Shown: positions 25,057 through 35,611 of the stretch, one piece after another
Position numbering within the stretch: the first letter of the stretch is position 1
How the letters are laid out: each line of letters starts with the position of its first letter
Assembly (NCBI RefSeq): GCF_014646675.1
Contig: NZ_BMNS01000004.1
Coordinates: forward strand, 15,012 to 79,011
Reading direction: 5' to 3'
Source of the DNA: Lutibacter litoralis
GTDB taxonomy: Bacteria; Bacteroidota; Bacteroidia; Flavobacteriales; Flavobacteriaceae
Length of the DNA: 64,000 nucleotides
Notes under the pieces: generated by a model
What the model was told of the DNA's origin: nothing
The model's input: only the letters and a program-made list of their open reading frames with translations
Database searches by the model: none
Program-made: the position numbers and the translations under genes

Positions 25057-25536
25057 TTAATTATCTTTTTTAACTTCTTCTGTTGTTTCAACAGCATCTG
25101 CAATCGGATCTTCAACTTTTTTTGACCTACCTCTACGAGTAGATTTCTTTTTAGTCTTAGCATTAGGGTTATACGTAGTATTATAATCTACCAGTTCTAC
25201 CATTGCCATAGGAGCATTATCTCCTTGACGATTTCCTAATTTTATAATACGCACATACCCACCTGGTCTATCAGCTACTTTTACTGAAACTTCTTTAAAC
25301 AATTCTGTTACAGCAAATTTATTTCTTAAATAACTGAATACAACTCTACGGTTATGTGTAGTATCTTCTTTAGATTTTGTAATTAAAGGCTCTACAAATT
25401 GTCTTAAAGCTTTTGCTTTAGCTACTGTAGTATTAATACGCTTGTGTTCTATTAAAGAACAAGCCATATTAGCAAACATAGCCTTTCTATGTGCTGTTTG
25501 TCTTCCTAAGTGGTTAAATTTCTTTCCGTGTCTCAT
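25057..25536 (-). CDS. rplQ: 50S ribosomal protein L17 with C-terminal extension
   Basis: 159 residues. The conserved L17 core occupies about 1-120 ([34 protein letters not shown], then [22 protein letters not shown]). The last 40 residues are a low-complexity tail first rich in lysine and arginine ([14 protein letters not shown]), then acidic. Such tails are usual for L17 in Bacteroidota. It is the last gene of the supercluster, 37 bp after rpoA, and is followed by a terminator. Confidence 0.98.
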   Translation of the reverse strand: MRHGKKFNHLGRQTAHRKAMFANMACSLIEHKRINTTVAKAKALRQFVEPLITKSKEDTTHNRRVVFSYLRNKFAVTELFKEVSVKVADRPGGYVRIIKLGNRQGDNAPMAMVELVDYNTTYNPNAKTKKKSTRRGRSKKVEDPIADAVETTEEVKKDN

Positions 25537-25573
25537 CTCTATATCTTATCTTAATTAAAACCTAAGTTTTAAA

Positions 25574-26566
25574 TTAATCTTTGTCTAATTTATATTTACT
25601 CAAATCCATTCCAAAACTTAAACCTTTATTATGAACTAACTCGTCCAATTCTGTCAAAGATTTTTTACCGAAATTACGGAACTTCATTAAATCGTTTTTA
25701 TTAAATGATACCAAGTCACCTAGTGTATCAACTTCAGCAGCTTTTAAACAATTTAGCGCTCTTACAGATAAATCCATATCCACTAATTTTGTTTTTAATA
25801 ACTGACGCATATGTAAAGATTCTTCATCATATGTTTCAGTTTGTGCTATTTCATCAGCTTCTAGAGTAATGCGCTCATCAGAGAACAACATAAAGTGGTG
25901 AATTAATATTTTAGCAGCTTCTGTTAAAGCGTCTTTAGGAGCTATAGATCCATCAGTTGTAATATCAAAAACTAACTTTTCATAATCAGTTTTTTGCTCT
26001 ACACGAAAGTTTTCAACAGCATATTTTACATTAATAATAGGTGTAAAAATAGAGTCTGTAAAAATAGTTCCTAATGCAACTCCAGATTTTTTATTTTCTT
26101 CGGCCGGCACAAAACCTCTTCCTTTTTCTATTGTAATTTCAAAATCTAAAGAAACAGATTTTTCCATATTACAAATTACTAAATCGTGATTTAACACTTG
26201 AAAACCTGAAATATACTTTTGTAAATCTCCAGCAGTTAATTGCTCTTGATTAGTGATAGAAATATTAACAGTTTCTCTGTCAGAATCTTCTATTTGTTTC
26301 TTAAAACGTACTTGTTTTAAGTTTAAAATAATTTCGGTTACATCCTCTACAACACCTTTAATTGTAGAAAATTCGTGTTCAATACCTTCAATACGAAGTG
26401 ATGTTATTGCAAAACCTTCTAACGAAGATAAAAGCACTCTTCTTAAAGCATTTCCAACAGTTAAACCAAAACCTGGCTCTAACGGTCTGAACTCAAACCT
26501 ACCATTAAAATCGGTAGAATCTATCATTATTACTTTATCGGGCTTTTGAAAATTTAAAATTGCCAT
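25574..26566 (-). CDS. rpoA: DNA-directed RNA polymerase alpha subunit
   Basis: 330 residues. The N-terminal dimerisation domain covers about 1-235 ([28 protein letters not shown]). The C-terminal domain at about 255-320 carries the helix-hairpin-helix DNA contact ([33 protein letters not shown]). It nucleates RNA polymerase assembly and touches regulators and upstream promoter DNA. Position between rpsD and rplQ is the standard alpha-operon order. Confidence 0.99.
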   Translation of the reverse strand: MAILNFQKPDKVIMIDSTDFNGRFEFRPLEPGFGLTVGNALRRVLLSSLEGFAITSLRIEGIEHEFSTIKGVVEDVTEIILNLKQVRFKKQIEDSDRETVNISITNQEQLTAGDLQKYISGFQVLNHDLVICNMEKSVSLDFEITIEKGRGFVPAEENKKSGVALGTIFTDSIFTPIINVKYAVENFRVEQKTDYEKLVFDITTDGSIAPKDALTEAAKILIHHFMLFSDERITLEADEIAQTETYDEESLHMRQLLKTKLVDMDLSVRALNCLKAAEVDTLGDLVSFNKNDLMKFRNFGKKSLTELDELVHNKGLSFGMDLSKYKLDKD

Positions 26567-26588
26567 AATTGAATTGGTATCTTTAAAA

Positions 26589-27194
26589 TTATTTAGAGTA
26601 TAACTCTACTATTAATTGTTCCTTAATGTTTTCTGGAATTTGAATTCTTTCAGGTACACTAACAAAATTTCCTTGTTTTGTATCTGAATTCCAAGTAAGC
26701 CATTCGTAAACATCATTTCTGTTAGCTAAAGAATCTTCAATAGTAACTAATGATTTTGATTTTTCTCTTACAGCTACTACGTCTCCTGCTTTTAAAGAGT
26801 ATGAAGGAATGCTAACTAGTTCACCATTTACAGTAATATGACGGTGAGAAACTAATTGACGAGCACCACTACGACTAGGAGAAATACCTAATCTGTAAAC
26901 AACATTATCTAGACGAGATTCGCAAAGTTGTAATAAAATTTCACCTGTAACTCCTGTTGAAGCTGAGGCTTTCTTAAACAAGTTAGAGAATTGCTTTTCT
27001 AATATACCATACGTATATTTAGCTTTTTGCTTTTCAGCTAATTGGATAGCGTATTCAGATTTTTTACCTCTACGTCTATTGTTTCCGTGTTGTCCTGGAG
27101 GATAATTTCTTTTTTCAAAAGATTTATCTTCTCCAAATATTGCTTCGCCAAATTTACGAGCAATTTTAGTTTTTGGTCCTGTATATCTTGCCAT
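26589..27194 (-). CDS. rpsD: 30S ribosomal protein S4
   Basis: 201 residues: the N-terminal RNA-binding part ([21 protein letters not shown]) without the zinc-binding cysteines of some S4 proteins, then the S4 RNA-binding domain ([33 protein letters not shown]). S4 starts 30S assembly by binding 16S rRNA and is a translational repressor of the alpha operon in Proteobacteria. An inverted repeat in the 81-bp gap upstream (27209-27257) is a possible control site. Confidence 0.99.
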   Translation of the reverse strand: MARYTGPKTKIARKFGEAIFGEDKSFEKRNYPPGQHGNNRRRGKKSEYAIQLAEKQKAKYTYGILEKQFSNLFKKASASTGVTGEILLQLCESRLDNVVYRLGISPSRSGARQLVSHRHITVNGELVSIPSYSLKAGDVVAVREKSKSLVTIEDSLANRNDVYEWLTWNSDTKQGNFVSVPERIQIPENIKEQLIVELYSK

Positions 27195-27208
27195 TTTTTA
27201 TAGTTAAT

Positions 27209-27257
27209 GATAGGGATTATGAATTAAGGCTAATCCTTCGATAATCTAATTCCTATC
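27209..27257 (-). promoter_or_regulatory. stem-loop in the rpsK-rpsD gap (possible r-protein control element)
   Basis: GATAGGGATTA (27209-27219) and TAATTCCTATC (27247-27257) pair at 10 of 11 positions, and an inner AAGG/CCTT pair can form within. No T-run follows, so this is not a terminator. It sits 15 bases before the rpsD start codon. A role in S4 autoregulation is inference. Confidence 0.4.
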
Positions 27258-27275
27258 TGTTAAAATATTAATTTA

Positions 27276-27659
27276 TTATACTCTTCTTCTTTTTGGAGGT
27301 CTACAACCATTATGTGGTAATGGAGTAACGTCAATGATTTCTGAAACTTCAATTCCTAAGTTGTGAATTGATCTAATTGCAGACTCTCTTCCATTACCTG
27401 GTCCTTTTACATACACTTTTACTTTTCTCATACCTGCTTCATGCGCAACACGTGCGCAATCTTCTGCAGCCAATTGAGCAGCATAAGGTGTGTTCTTTTT
27501 AGAACCTCTAAACCCCATTTTCCCAGCCGATGACCAAGAAATTACATCACCTCTTTTATTAGTAAGTGAAATAATAATATTGTTAAATGAAGCTGTAATG
27601 TGTGCTTCACCTACAGTTTCAACAATAACTTTACGTTTTTTTGAACTTGCTTTCGCCAT
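27276..27659 (-). CDS. rpsK: 30S ribosomal protein S11
   Basis: 127 residues, normal length. The S11 signature is seen in [35 protein letters not shown] and the C-terminus ends [15 protein letters not shown]. It lies on the 30S platform and interacts with S18 and the mRNA exit side. 103 bp separate it from rpsM, the longest gap but one inside the supercluster. Confidence 0.99.
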   Translation of the reverse strand: MAKASSKKRKVIVETVGEAHITASFNNIIISLTNKRGDVISWSSAGKMGFRGSKKNTPYAAQLAAEDCARVAHEAGMRKVKVYVKGPGNGRESAIRSIHNLGIEVSEIIDVTPLPHNGCRPPKRRRV

Positions 27660-27762
27660 ATTTTTTCGTTTTAGTTGTTAGTTCTTAGTTTTTAGAATCC
27701 TAAACATTTCTATTTCGAACAGATTCATCTAACTTCTAATTACTACTTTCTAACGCCTATTA

Positions 27763-28137
27763 TTATTTAGTTGCTTTTTTCTTATTAGCTACAGTTTTAC
27801 GCTTACCTTTTCTAGTTCTAGAATTATTCTTAGTTCTTTGACCTCTTAATGGTAAACCTGATCTGTGACGAATTCCTCTATAACACCCAATATCCATTAA
27901 TCGCTTAATGCTCAATTGAATTTCAGAACGTAATTCACCTTCAATAGTTAAAGTACCAACAGCTTCACGAATATCGTGTATCTGTTCATCAGTCCAATCT
28001 TGAACCTTTATACTTTCATCTACTTTTGCTGCAGCTAAAATTTCTTTAGCTTTGCTTTTTCCAATTCCAAAAATATATGTTAAGGCAATAACACCTCTTT
28101 TATTTTTAGGAATATCAATACCTGCTATTCTTGCCAT
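27763..28137 (-). CDS. rpsM: 30S ribosomal protein S13
   Basis: 124 residues with the S13 helix-two-turns-helix ([21 protein letters not shown]) and the basic C-terminal tail ([26 protein letters not shown]) that reaches the P-site tRNA. It sits in the 30S head and contacts L5 across the subunit bridge. Its start codon follows the rpmJ stop by two bases. Confidence 0.99.
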   Translation of the reverse strand: MARIAGIDIPKNKRGVIALTYIFGIGKSKAKEILAAAKVDESIKVQDWTDEQIHDIREAVGTLTIEGELRSEIQLSIKRLMDIGCYRGIRHRSGLPLRGQRTKNNSRTRKGKRKTVANKKKATK

Positions 28138-28139
28138 AA

Positions 28140-28256
28140 TTATCCTTGTCTTTGTTTAAATCTAGGATTTTTTTTGTTGATTACATATAATCTGCCTTTT
28201 CTACGCACAATCTTGCACTCGGCACTTCTCTTTTTTACTGAAGCTCTAACTTTCAT
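28140..28256 (-). CDS. rpmJ: 50S ribosomal protein L36, zinc-free form
   Basis: A 38-residue frame from ATG at 28256 to TAA at 28140, beginning [20 protein letters not shown] and ending RFKQRQG, unmistakably L36. The usual C-x2-C...C...H zinc ribbon is lost: only one cysteine remains, so this is a C-minus form. Two bases separate it from rpsM and 11 bp from infA. It is too short for many gene callers. Confidence 0.96.
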   Translation of the reverse strand: MKVRASVKKRSAECKIVRRKGRLYVINKKNPRFKQRQG

Positions 28257-28267
28257 CCGTTTATACT

Positions 28268-28483
28268 TTAATATCTGTAAGTAATTCTTGCTTTTGTTAA
28301 ATCATATGGACTCATTTCTAACTTCACTTTATCTCCAGGTAATAACTTAATATAATGCATACGCATTTTTCCTGAAATATGAGCTGTTACTATGTGTCCA
28401 TTTTCCAACTCTACACGAAACATTGCATTAGACAATGCTTCTGTAATTGTTCCGTCTTGTTGTATTGCTGGTTGTTTTGCCAT
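28268..28483 (-). CDS. infA: translation initiation factor IF-1
   Basis: 71 residues forming one S1/OB-fold domain ([62 protein letters not shown]). IF-1 binds the 30S A-site region during initiation. Its ATG overlaps the secY stop by one base (TAATG), so the two are translationally coupled. Confidence 0.99.
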   Translation of the reverse strand: MAKQPAIQQDGTITEALSNAMFRVELENGHIVTAHISGKMRMHYIKLLPGDKVKLEMSPYDLTKARITYRY

Positions 28484-29817
28484 TATGTTACTGATTTTCT
28501 TTTAGTTCCTTTCTTCATTAAACCATCATAATGACGATTTAATAAATGAGAATTAATTTGCTGAATAGTGTCAATTGCAACTCCAACCATAATTAGTAGA
28601 GAAGTTCCACCATAAAATAATGCCCAAGATTGAGTTAATCCAAACTTAACAACAATTGCAGGTAAAATAGCTACAAGAGCTAAAAATAACGAACCTGGAA
28701 AAGTAATCAAAGATAAAACCCTATCCAACATTTCAGCAGTGTCTTTACCTGGTCTTATTCCAGGTATAAAGCCTCCGCTTCGTTTTAAATCATCTGCCAT
28801 TTTATTTGTAGGTATCGTAATTGCAGTGTAAAAATAACTAAAAATTATAATTAACGTAGCAAATAAAACATTATACCATAAACCAAACATATTTGAAAAC
28901 TCAATACCAATTGCTTTTACTGTATCATTATTTGATCGCTCTAATAATGCTGGAGCAAACATAATTGCTTGTGCAAATATAATCGGCATTACACCAGATG
29001 AATTTAATTTTAAAGGCAAATAGTCTCTTGCGCCAGTCACATTTTTAATATTACCAGCTACAGTTTTTCTAGCATATTGAACAGCAATCCTACGAACTGC
29101 AGTTACTAAATAAACGCAAACCATAATAACCAAGAACCAAATTATTAGTTCAATCAATATCATAATTGCTCCTCCATTAGAAGCTGTAAGTTTAGATACT
29201 GCTTCTTGCATAAAAGATTCAGGGAAACGGGCTATAATACCAATCATAATTAATAATGAAATACCATTACCAATACCTTTATCGGTTATCTTTTCACCTA
29301 ACCACATTGCAAAAACAGTTCCTGAAGTTAAAATTACCATTGAAGTTATCCAAAACATACTTCCACTTATATAAAAAGCTGAAGATGGTATTAATTGATA
29401 AATATTAGTAATATAAGCAGGTCCTTGCACCATTGTAATGGCAATAGTTAACCAACGAGTAATCTGATTGATCTTCTTTCTTCCACTTTCACCATCCTTT
29501 TGTAGTTTCTGTAAATAAGGAACCGCAATTCCCATTAGCTGAACAACAATAGATGCTGATATATAGGGCATAATACCTAAAGCAACAATAGATGCTTGAG
29601 CAAATGCGCCTCCAGTAAACATATCAAGTAATCCTAAAATTCCGCCACCACTTGTTTGATTTGCTAATGCAGCCTGTGCAACAGTTATATCAATACCAGG
29701 AAGTGGAACTTGAGCAGCAAAACGATAGATAGCCATAAATCCAAGTGTTAATAGAATCTTATTTCTAAGTTCTTCTATAGTCCAAATGTCTCTAATGGTT
29801 TGAATAAATTTTTTCAT
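28483..29817 (-). CDS. secY: preprotein translocase subunit SecY
   Basis: 444 residues with ten membrane helices, forming the channel of the Sec translocon together with SecE and SecG. Typical stretches are [12 protein letters not shown] after helix 1, the plug region [21 protein letters not shown], the cytoplasmic loop [22 protein letters not shown] that contacts SecA and ribosome, and the C-terminal [11 protein letters not shown]. It lies between rplO and infA as in most spc operons. Confidence 0.99.
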   Translation of the reverse strand: MKKFIQTIRDIWTIEELRNKILLTLGFMAIYRFAAQVPLPGIDITVAQAALANQTSGGGILGLLDMFTGGAFAQASIVALGIMPYISASIVVQLMGIAVPYLQKLQKDGESGRKKINQITRWLTIAITMVQGPAYITNIYQLIPSSAFYISGSMFWITSMVILTSGTVFAMWLGEKITDKGIGNGISLLIMIGIIARFPESFMQEAVSKLTASNGGAIMILIELIIWFLVIMVCVYLVTAVRRIAVQYARKTVAGNIKNVTGARDYLPLKLNSSGVMPIIFAQAIMFAPALLERSNNDTVKAIGIEFSNMFGLWYNVLFATLIIIFSYFYTAITIPTNKMADDLKRSGGFIPGIRPGKDTAEMLDRVLSLITFPGSLFLALVAILPAIVVKFGLTQSWALFYGGTSLLIMVGVAIDTIQQINSHLLNRHYDGLMKKGTKRKSVT

Positions 29818-29827
29818 CTATATCTTA

Positions 29828-30280
29828 TTATAACGTTTCAGCTGTACCTCCAGCACTTTCAATTGCAGCTTTTGCAGTTGCCGTAAATTTATGAACAGTT
29901 ATGTTTAATTTAGCTTTTAATTCTCCGTTTCCTAATATTTTAACTAGGTCATTCTTTCCTGCTAATCTATTCTCAATTAAAATGTCTAATGTAACCGTAT
30001 CTTTAATTTTACCATTATCAACTAACTCTTGAAGTTTATGCAAATTAATACCTGCATATTCCTTACGGTTAATATTAGTAAAACCAAATTTAGGCACACG
30101 TCTTTGTAAAGGCATTTGACCACCTTCAAAACCAACTTTTCTAGAATATCCAGAACGAGATTTAGCTCCTTTATGACCTCTTGTTGCCGTTCCTCCCTTT
30201 CCAGAACCCTGTCCTCTACCAATTCTTTTGCCTTGATTTTTAACAGATCCTGCAGCGGGTTTTAAGTTATTTAATGTCAT
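29828..30280 (-). CDS. rplO: 50S ribosomal protein L15
   Basis: 150 residues. The glycine- and arginine-rich N-terminus (GRGQGSGKGGTATRGHKGAKSRSGY, interrupted here only for brevity) penetrates 23S rRNA, and the globular L15/L18e domain follows (about 70-150). A late-assembly 50S protein. It is 10 bp ahead of secY. Confidence 0.98.
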   Translation of the reverse strand: MTLNNLKPAAGSVKNQGKRIGRGQGSGKGGTATRGHKGAKSRSGYSRKVGFEGGQMPLQRRVPKFGFTNINRKEYAGINLHKLQELVDNGKIKDTVTLDILIENRLAGKNDLVKILGNGELKAKLNITVHKFTATAKAAIESAGGTAETL

Positions 30281-30294
30281 CTTTTTATAAAATG

Positions 30295-30477
30295 TTATTT
30301 AACTTCTTCAACAGAAATTAAGTGTTTAACTGTATTTACCATTCCAAGGATTGCTGGAGTAGCCTCATGTTCAACTACTTGGTCAATCTTACGTAAACCT
30401 AGCGCCTCTAAAGTCAATTTTTGATTTTTAGGACGTCTAATTTTACTTCTAACTTGTGTTACTCTAATTTTTGCCAT
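30295..30477 (-). CDS. rpmD: 50S ribosomal protein L30
   Basis: 60 residues, the short bacterial L30 (KIRVTQVRSKIRRPKNQK then LGLRKIDQVVEHEATPAILGMVNTVKHLISV). Binds 23S rRNA domain II. Encoded between rpsE and rplO with 13-14 bp gaps. Confidence 0.97.
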   Translation of the reverse strand: MAKIRVTQVRSKIRRPKNQKLTLEALGLRKIDQVVEHEATPAILGMVNTVKHLISVEEVK

Positions 30478-30490
30478 CGTACTCCTTGTT

Positions 30491-31015
30491 TTATCCTTTA
30501 AATACTTTTTCTAAAGAAATTCCTCTTTCTTTTGCAATCATACTAGCACTACGCAATTGTAATAAAGCATCAAATGTAGCTTTTACAACATTATGTGGAT
30601 TTGACGATCCTTGAGATTTTGAAAGTACATCGTGTACACCAACAGAATCTAGTACCGCTCTTACCGCACCACCTGCAATAACTCCTGTACCGTGTGAAGC
30701 TGGTTTTAAAAATACTTTAGCTCCGCCAAATTTACCTTTTTGTTCGTGAGGTAATGTTTGTTTAATAATTGGAATTCTTACCAAATTTTTCTTTGCGTCT
30801 TCTATTGCTTTAGCAATTGCAGATGCAACATCTTTAGATTTTCCTAACCCTTGTCCAACTACACCATTTCCATCTCCAACTACAACAATAGCTGAGAATC
30901 CAAATGCTCTACCCCCTTTTGTTACTTTAGTAACTCTTTGTACACCAACTAGGTGATCTTGAAGTTCTAACCCGCTAGGTTTTACTCTTTCTACGTTTTT
31001 GTATTTATGATACAT
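30491..31015 (-). CDS. rpsE: 30S ribosomal protein S5
   Basis: 174 residues. The N-terminal double-stranded RNA-binding fold ([33 protein letters not shown]) and the C-terminal domain ([32 protein letters not shown]) are intact. S5 is part of the mRNA entry channel and affects decoding accuracy. The N-terminal [18 protein letters not shown] is the flavobacterial form. Confidence 0.99.
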   Translation of the reverse strand: MYHKYKNVERVKPSGLELQDHLVGVQRVTKVTKGGRAFGFSAIVVVGDGNGVVGQGLGKSKDVASAIAKAIEDAKKNLVRIPIIKQTLPHEQKGKFGGAKVFLKPASHGTGVIAGGAVRAVLDSVGVHDVLSKSQGSSNPHNVVKATFDALLQLRSASMIAKERGISLEKVFKG

Positions 31016-31021
31016 AATTTA

Positions 31022-31375
31022 CTAAAATTTTAAACCTGCTTCTCTTGCAGCGTCTGCTAGAGCCTTCACTCTACCGTGATACAAAAATCCATTTCTATCA
31101 AACGCAACAGCTTCTATGCCAGCTTTAGTTGCTTTTTCAGCGATAGCTTTCCCTACCACTTTTGCAACTTCTAACTTAGAACCTGACGCTTCAATTTCTT
31201 TATCTCTTGATGATACAGATACTAAAGTTGTCCCTGCGTTGTCATCTACTAATTGAGCATAAATTTCTTTGTTACTTCTAAAAACAGATAACCTAGGTTT
31301 TGTTGCAGTACCGTTAACAATTTTTCTAATTCTATGCTTAATTCTAATTCTTCTTTCAAGCTTTGATAATGCCAT
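31022..31375 (-). CDS. rplR: 50S ribosomal protein L18
   Basis: 117 residues with the L18 core ([20 protein letters not shown], then [22 protein letters not shown]). It binds 5S rRNA with L5 and L25 to form the central protuberance. Six bases separate it from rpsE. Confidence 0.98.
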   Translation of the reverse strand: MALSKLERRIRIKHRIRKIVNGTATKPRLSVFRSNKEIYAQLVDDNAGTTLVSVSSRDKEIEASGSKLEVAKVVGKAIAEKATKAGIEAVAFDRNGFLYHGRVKALADAAREAGLKF

Positions 31376-31388
31376 AATATCTTAATTA

Positions 31389-31934
31389 TTATGCAGATTT
31401 ACCTGCTTTTCTTCTTAATATTTCTCCTACAAATTTCACTCCTTTTCCTTTGTATGGTTCTGGCTTACGCATAGAACGAATCTTTGCGGCAACAGCTCCT
31501 ACAAGTTGTTTATCAAAAGAAGTTAATTTTACGATCGGGTTTTTCCCTTTTTCTGAAATTGTTTCAACTTTTACTTCAGGAGCCACATCAATTACAATAT
31601 TGTGTGAAAAACCTAAAGCCAAATCTAAAACCTGACCTTGGTTGCTAGCTCTATAACCAACACCAACAAGTTCTAATTCTTTAGTCCATCCTTTTGAAAC
31701 ACCTTCTATCATATTATTTAATAAAGATCTGTACAAACCATGTTTTGCTTTATGGCTTTTACTATCTGAAGGACGCTCAACTACAATTGAACCTTCTTCA
31801 ACTTTAACAGTAATATCATCTTTAATTTCTTGCGTTAACGCACCCAACTTACCTTTTATAGTAACCACATTTTCGTTTATATCAAATGTAACACCTTCTG
31901 GTAATGCAATTGGATTATTTCCTATTCTTGACAT
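31389..31934 (-). CDS. rplF: 50S ribosomal protein L6
   Basis: 181 residues with the two repeated L6 domains. The first begins MSRIGNNPIALPEGV and the second holds the signature PEPYKGKGVKFVGEILRRKAGK. L6 lies near the sarcin-ricin loop and the GTPase-associated centre. Length and ends are normal. Confidence 0.99.
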   Translation of the reverse strand: MSRIGNNPIALPEGVTFDINENVVTIKGKLGALTQEIKDDITVKVEEGSIVVERPSDSKSHKAKHGLYRSLLNNMIEGVSKGWTKELELVGVGYRASNQGQVLDLALGFSHNIVIDVAPEVKVETISEKGKNPIVKLTSFDKQLVGAVAAKIRSMRKPEPYKGKGVKFVGEILRRKAGKSA

Positions 31935-31951
31935 CTTTGTTTAGTTCTTTA

Positions 31952-32350
31952 TTAATATACGTAACATAAAACTTCTCCACCAACATGCTCTTCACGAGCT
32001 TGTTTGTTCGTCATAACACCTCTTGATGTAGAGACAATGGCAATACCAAGTCCGTTTAACACACGAGGCATTTCATTAGCACTAACATATCTACGTAAAC
32101 CTGGTGTACTAATACGTTGTAACTTTTTTATAACAGAAGCTTTTGTAGCTTTATCATATTTTAAGGCAATTTTTATAGTACCTTGAAAACTTGCATCATC
32201 AAATTTATAACTTAAAATATAACCTTGATCAAATAAAATCTTAGTCATTTCTTTAGTAATTTTTGAAGCCGGAATTTCAACGACTCTGTGACTTGCCATA
32301 ATTGCATTTCTAACTCTAGTTAGATAGTCCGCGATTGGATCTGTAATCAT
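31952..32350 (-). CDS. rpsH: 30S ribosomal protein S8
   Basis: 132 residues with the S8 features MITDPIADYLTRVRNA and, near the end, IAIVSTSRGVMTNKQAREEHVGGEVLCYVY. S8 binds the central domain of 16S rRNA and in E. coli represses its own operon at the L5 site. Here a 70-bp gap separates it from rpsN. Confidence 0.99.
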   Translation of the reverse strand: MITDPIADYLTRVRNAIMASHRVVEIPASKITKEMTKILFDQGYILSYKFDDASFQGTIKIALKYDKATKASVIKKLQRISTPGLRRYVSANEMPRVLNGLGIAIVSTSRGVMTNKQAREEHVGGEVLCYVY

Positions 32351-32420
32351 AATCTATTAATTTACGATTTCGGTTTTCCTTGCACTCTGCAACGAACCTA
32401 AAACCAATTATTTTAAAATT

Positions 32421-32690
32421 TTACCAACTAGCTTTTTTAACTCCTGGTATTAAACCTTGGTTTGCCATTTCACGGAATGTTACACGTGAAATACCAAATT
32501 GTCTCATGTACCCTTTTGGTCTTCCAGTTAATTTACAACGATTGTGCATACGAACTGGTGATGCATTTTTCGGTAATTTTTGCAATGCATCATAATCTCC
32601 AGCTTCTTTTAAAGCTTTACGTTTTTCTGCATACTTTGCAACTAACTTTTTTCTTTTAACCTCACGGGCTTTCATTGATTCTTTAGCCAT
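32421..32690 (-). CDS. rpsN: 30S ribosomal protein S14, zinc-independent form
   Basis: 89 residues with the S14 signature ([32 protein letters not shown]). The CxxC zinc ribbon of the short form is absent and a single cysteine remains, so this is the C-minus type, like the L36 in the same cluster. It lies three bases after rplE. Confidence 0.98.
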   Translation of the reverse strand: MAKESMKAREVKRKKLVAKYAEKRKALKEAGDYDALQKLPKNASPVRMHNRCKLTGRPKGYMRQFGISRVTFREMANQGLIPGVKKASW

Positions 32691-32693
32691 TTC

Positions 32694-33245
32694 CTAATTC
32701 TTTTTAAATGGTAAACCTAATTCACTTAATAATGATTTTGCTTCTTTATCAGTATTGGCAGATGTTACAAATGTAATATCCATACCACTAATTTTGTTTA
32801 CTTTATCAATATCAATTTCTGGAAAAATGATTTGTTCAGTAATACCTAAATTGTAGTTCCCTCTACCATCAAAACCATTTGCTTTGATTCCGTTAAAATC
32901 TCTTACACGAGGTAAAGAGGCTGTTACCAGTCTGTCTAAAAATTCGTACATTTTTGTACCACGTAAAGTTACTTTTGCACCAATTGGCACACCTTTACGT
33001 AATTTAAAAGCTGCAACATCTTTTTTAGATACAGTTGATATTGCTTTTTGACCAGATATTTTAGTCAATTCATCAACGGCATAATCAATTAATTTCTTAT
33101 CAGCTACAGCCGCACCAACACCTTTACTAATTACAATTTTTTGTAATTTAGGCACTTGCATAATGTTTTTGTAACTAAATTCTTCAGTAAGAGTTTTCAC
33201 AACTCTACTAGTATACTCTTCTTTAAGTCTTGGTATATAAGCCAT
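32694..33245 (-). CDS. rplE: 50S ribosomal protein L5
   Basis: 183 residues with the L5 signature ([19 protein letters not shown]) and the C-terminal domain including [23 protein letters not shown]. It binds 5S rRNA and makes the bridge to S13 of the small subunit. It follows rplX after two bases. Confidence 0.99.
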   Translation of the reverse strand: MAYIPRLKEEYTSRVVKTLTEEFSYKNIMQVPKLQKIVISKGVGAAVADKKLIDYAVDELTKISGQKAISTVSKKDVAAFKLRKGVPIGAKVTLRGTKMYEFLDRLVTASLPRVRDFNGIKANGFDGRGNYNLGITEQIIFPEIDIDKVNKISGMDITFVTSANTDKEAKSLLSELGLPFKKN

Positions 33246-33247
33246 AA

Positions 33248-33553
33248 TTAAATTGCTTTATCAGATTTTTTAGAGAACCTAACTTTTTTCTCACCTTCTA
33301 CTCTATAACCAACTTTAGTAACATTATCTCCTTCAAGTAACATTAAGTTTGAAATATGAATTGAAGCCTCCTTTTTTACAATACCTCCTTGTGGGTTTTG
33401 TGCGCTAGGTTTTGAATGTTTAGATATCATATTAACACCTTCAACAATCGCTCTGTTTTTATTTGGAAAAATTGTAACAACTTTTCCTTCTTCTCCTTTA
33501 TGATCCCCTGCCATTACTCTAACAGTATCTCCTGATTTTATCTTTAATTTCAT
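33248..33553 (-). CDS. rplX: 50S ribosomal protein L24
   Basis: 101 residues with a KOW motif ([38 protein letters not shown]). L24 is an early assembly protein of the 50S subunit. Two bases to rplE and 13 bp after rplN. Confidence 0.98.
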   Translation of the reverse strand: MKLKIKSGDTVRVMAGDHKGEEGKVVTIFPNKNRAIVEGVNMISKHSKPSAQNPQGGIVKKEASIHISNLMLLEGDNVTKVGYRVEGEKKVRFSKKSDKAI

Positions 33554-33566
33554 CTCTTATAATTTA

Positions 33567-33938
33567 TTAAAGCACTTCAGGTGCTAATGATACAATTTTC
33601 ATAAATTGCTTTTCACGAAGTTCTCTTGCTACAGGACCAAATACACGAGTTCCTTTCATGTCTTCAGTATCAGCATTTAACAATACACATGCATTGTCGT
33701 CAAAACGAATGTAAGATCCGTCTTTTCTTCTGATTTCCTTCTTCGTTCTAACAACCACTGCTTTAGAAACCTGACCTTTTTTAACAGATCCGTTTGGTGT
33801 AGCATCTTTAATACTAACAACAATTTTATCTCCAATAGAAGCGTAACGTTTTTTAGTTCCTCCTAAAACTCTAATTACTAAAACTTCTTTAGCTCCAGTA
33901 TTATCTGCGACTCTTAATCTTGATTCTGTCTGTAACAT
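33567..33938 (-). CDS. rplN: 50S ribosomal protein L14
   Basis: 123 residues, normal length. The start [27 protein letters not shown] and the segment [18 protein letters not shown] are typical of L14, which lies at the subunit interface and contacts L19 and 16S helix 14. Two bases after rpsQ. Confidence 0.99.
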   Translation of the reverse strand: MLQTESRLRVADNTGAKEVLVIRVLGGTKKRYASIGDKIVVSIKDATPNGSVKKGQVSKAVVVRTKKEIRRKDGSYIRFDDNACVLLNADTEDMKGTRVFGPVARELREKQFMKIVSLAPEVL

Positions 33939-33940
33939 AA

Positions 33941-34198
33941 TTATTTAGCTCTTTCTAGGATTTCTACTAATCTCCAACGTTTAGATTTACTCATTGGACG
34001 TGTTTCCATTATTCTAACAGTATCTCCAATATTGCAATCATTTTTCTCATCGTGTGCAACATACTTTTTAGTACTTAACACGAATTTTCCGTACATAGGG
34101 TGTTTCATTTTTTTCACCTCAGCAACAACAATAGATTTCTCCATTTTATTACTTGAAACTACGCCTATTCTCTCTTTTCTAAGATTTCTTTTTTCCAT
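33941..34198 (-). CDS. rpsQ: 30S ribosomal protein S17
   Basis: 85 residues from the ATG at 34198 ([25 protein letters not shown]), the usual S17 start. An upstream in-frame TTG at 34213 would add five residues (MYSVK) and is rejected because family members start at MEKRN. The OB fold and the signature MKHPMYGKF with [17 protein letters not shown] are present. 15 bp after rpmC. Confidence 0.98.
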   Translation of the reverse strand: MEKRNLRKERIGVVSSNKMEKSIVVAEVKKMKHPMYGKFVLSTKKYVAHDEKNDCNIGDTVRIMETRPMSKSKRWRLVEILERAK

Positions 34199-34213
34199 CT
34201 TTACTGAATACAA

Positions 34214-34405
34214 TTATTGTAATTCTCTTTTAGTTAATTCTGTAGCAACACGTGCTACAGTTCTTCTAAGTACTCTCAATTGCAGTGGAATTTCCAACGG
34301 CGAAATTGAATGAGCCATTTTAAGATCTGTATAACTTTTCTTTAAACTTCCAAGCTTTTCTTGTAACTCTTCTGTTGATAATTCTATAATTTCAGATTGT
34401 TTCAT
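34214..34405 (-). CDS. rpmC: 50S ribosomal protein L29
   Basis: 63 residues, two antiparallel helices (EIIELSTEELQEKLGSLKKSYTDLKMAHSISPLEIPLQLRVLRRTVARVATELTKREL in outline). It lies near the peptide exit tunnel with L23, where trigger factor and SRP dock. The SISPLEIPLQLRVLRRTVAR segment is typical. Confidence 0.97.
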   Translation of the reverse strand: MKQSEIIELSTEELQEKLGSLKKSYTDLKMAHSISPLEIPLQLRVLRRTVARVATELTKRELQ

Positions 34406-34417
34406 TTTCTTTATCGG

Positions 34418-34849
34418 TTATAAAGCGTTATCAAAATCTCTAGCTACTACAAACTTCGTTTTTACCGGAAGTTTTTGTGCTGCTAAACGTAAAGCTTCTT
34501 TTGCAACATCAGCTGGTACACCACCTACTTCAAACATAATTCTTCCAGGCTTAACTACGGCTACAAAATACTCTGGAGCCCCTTTACCTTTACCCATACG
34601 TACTTCTAAAGGTTTTTTGGTAATAGGCTTGTCCGGAAATATTTTAATCCATAATTGACCTTGTCTTTTCATATGACGTGTAGCTGCAATACGAGCTGCT
34701 TCAATTTGACGAGATGTAAGTAGGTTTTGCTCTAAAGATTTTATTCCAAACATTCCATTTGAAAGCTGGTGTCCTCTTTGTGAATTACCAGTCATATTTC
34801 CCTTCGCCTTCTGTACTTTACGATATTTAACTCTCTTTGGCTGTAACAT
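34418..34849 (-). CDS. rplP: 50S ribosomal protein L16
   Basis: 143 residues with the start [17 protein letters not shown], the loop [26 protein letters not shown] and [18 protein letters not shown]-like core. L16 positions A-site tRNA near the peptidyl-transferase centre. Gap to rpsC is 24 bp. Confidence 0.99.
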   Translation of the reverse strand: MLQPKRVKYRKVQKAKGNMTGNSQRGHQLSNGMFGIKSLEQNLLTSRQIEAARIAATRHMKRQGQLWIKIFPDKPITKKPLEVRMGKGKGAPEYFVAVVKPGRIMFEVGGVPADVAKEALRLAAQKLPVKTKFVVARDFDNAL

Positions 34850-34873
34850 TTTTAATTTTTAAAATTTAAAAAT

Positions 34874-35599
34874 TTATTTTCTTCTACGATTTTGTGGTCT
34901 TTTAGAATTTCCTCCTCTGTCGCCACCCTTTCCTTGTTTTTTAGAAAGACCAACTAGTGGTGATAATTCTCTTTTCCCATAAACCTCGCCTTTCATAATC
35001 CATACTTTTACGCCTAAACGCCCGTATGTAGTATGAGCTTCAACAAGTGCATAGTCTATATCAGCTCTAAATGTAGAAAGAGGAATTCTTCCATCTTTAT
35101 AATGTTCAGAACGTGCCATTTCTGCTCCGTTTAAACGACCTGATATTTGTACTTTAATACCTTCAGCATTCATTCTCATAGTTGCAGCAATAGCCATTTT
35201 AATTGCTCTTCTATATGAGATACGATTCTCAATTTGACGAGCAATACTTGCAGCTACTAAACGTGCATCTAATTCTGGACGCTTAATTTCGAAAATATTA
35301 ATTTGTACTTCTTTTCCTGTGATTTTTTTAAGCTCTTCTTTTAACTTGTCTACCTCTTGTCCACCTTTACCGATAATAATACCAGGTCTAGCAGTAGTGA
35401 TAGTAACGGTTACAAGTTTAAGTGTACGCTCAATAATTACAGTTGAAACACTTGCTTTCGATAATCGGGCATGTACATACCTTCTTATTTTATCATCTTC
35501 AGCTAATTTATCACCGTAGTTTCTTCCTCCATACCAGTTAGAATCCCATCCTCTGATAATTCCTAAACGATTTCCTATTGGATTTGTTTTTTGTCCCAT
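34874..35599 (-). CDS. rpsC: 30S ribosomal protein S3
   Basis: 241 residues. A type II KH domain (about 40-110, [21 protein letters not shown]) and the C-terminal S3 domain ([32 protein letters not shown]) are intact. The tail is glycine- and arginine-rich ([21 protein letters not shown]). S3 forms part of the mRNA entry site helicase with S4 and S5. Confidence 0.99.
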   Translation of the reverse strand: MGQKTNPIGNRLGIIRGWDSNWYGGRNYGDKLAEDDKIRRYVHARLSKASVSTVIIERTLKLVTVTITTARPGIIIGKGGQEVDKLKEELKKITGKEVQINIFEIKRPELDARLVAASIARQIENRISYRRAIKMAIAATMRMNAEGIKVQISGRLNGAEMARSEHYKDGRIPLSTFRADIDYALVEAHTTYGRLGVKVWIMKGEVYGKRELSPLVGLSKKQGKGGDRGGNSKRPQNRRRK

Positions 35600-35611
35600 T
35601 GCTACCTATGA

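Noticed and set aside
34199-34213. TTG start extending rpsQ by MYSVK
   Set aside because: S17 proteins begin at MEKRN; the ATG at 34198 gives the normal 85 residues.
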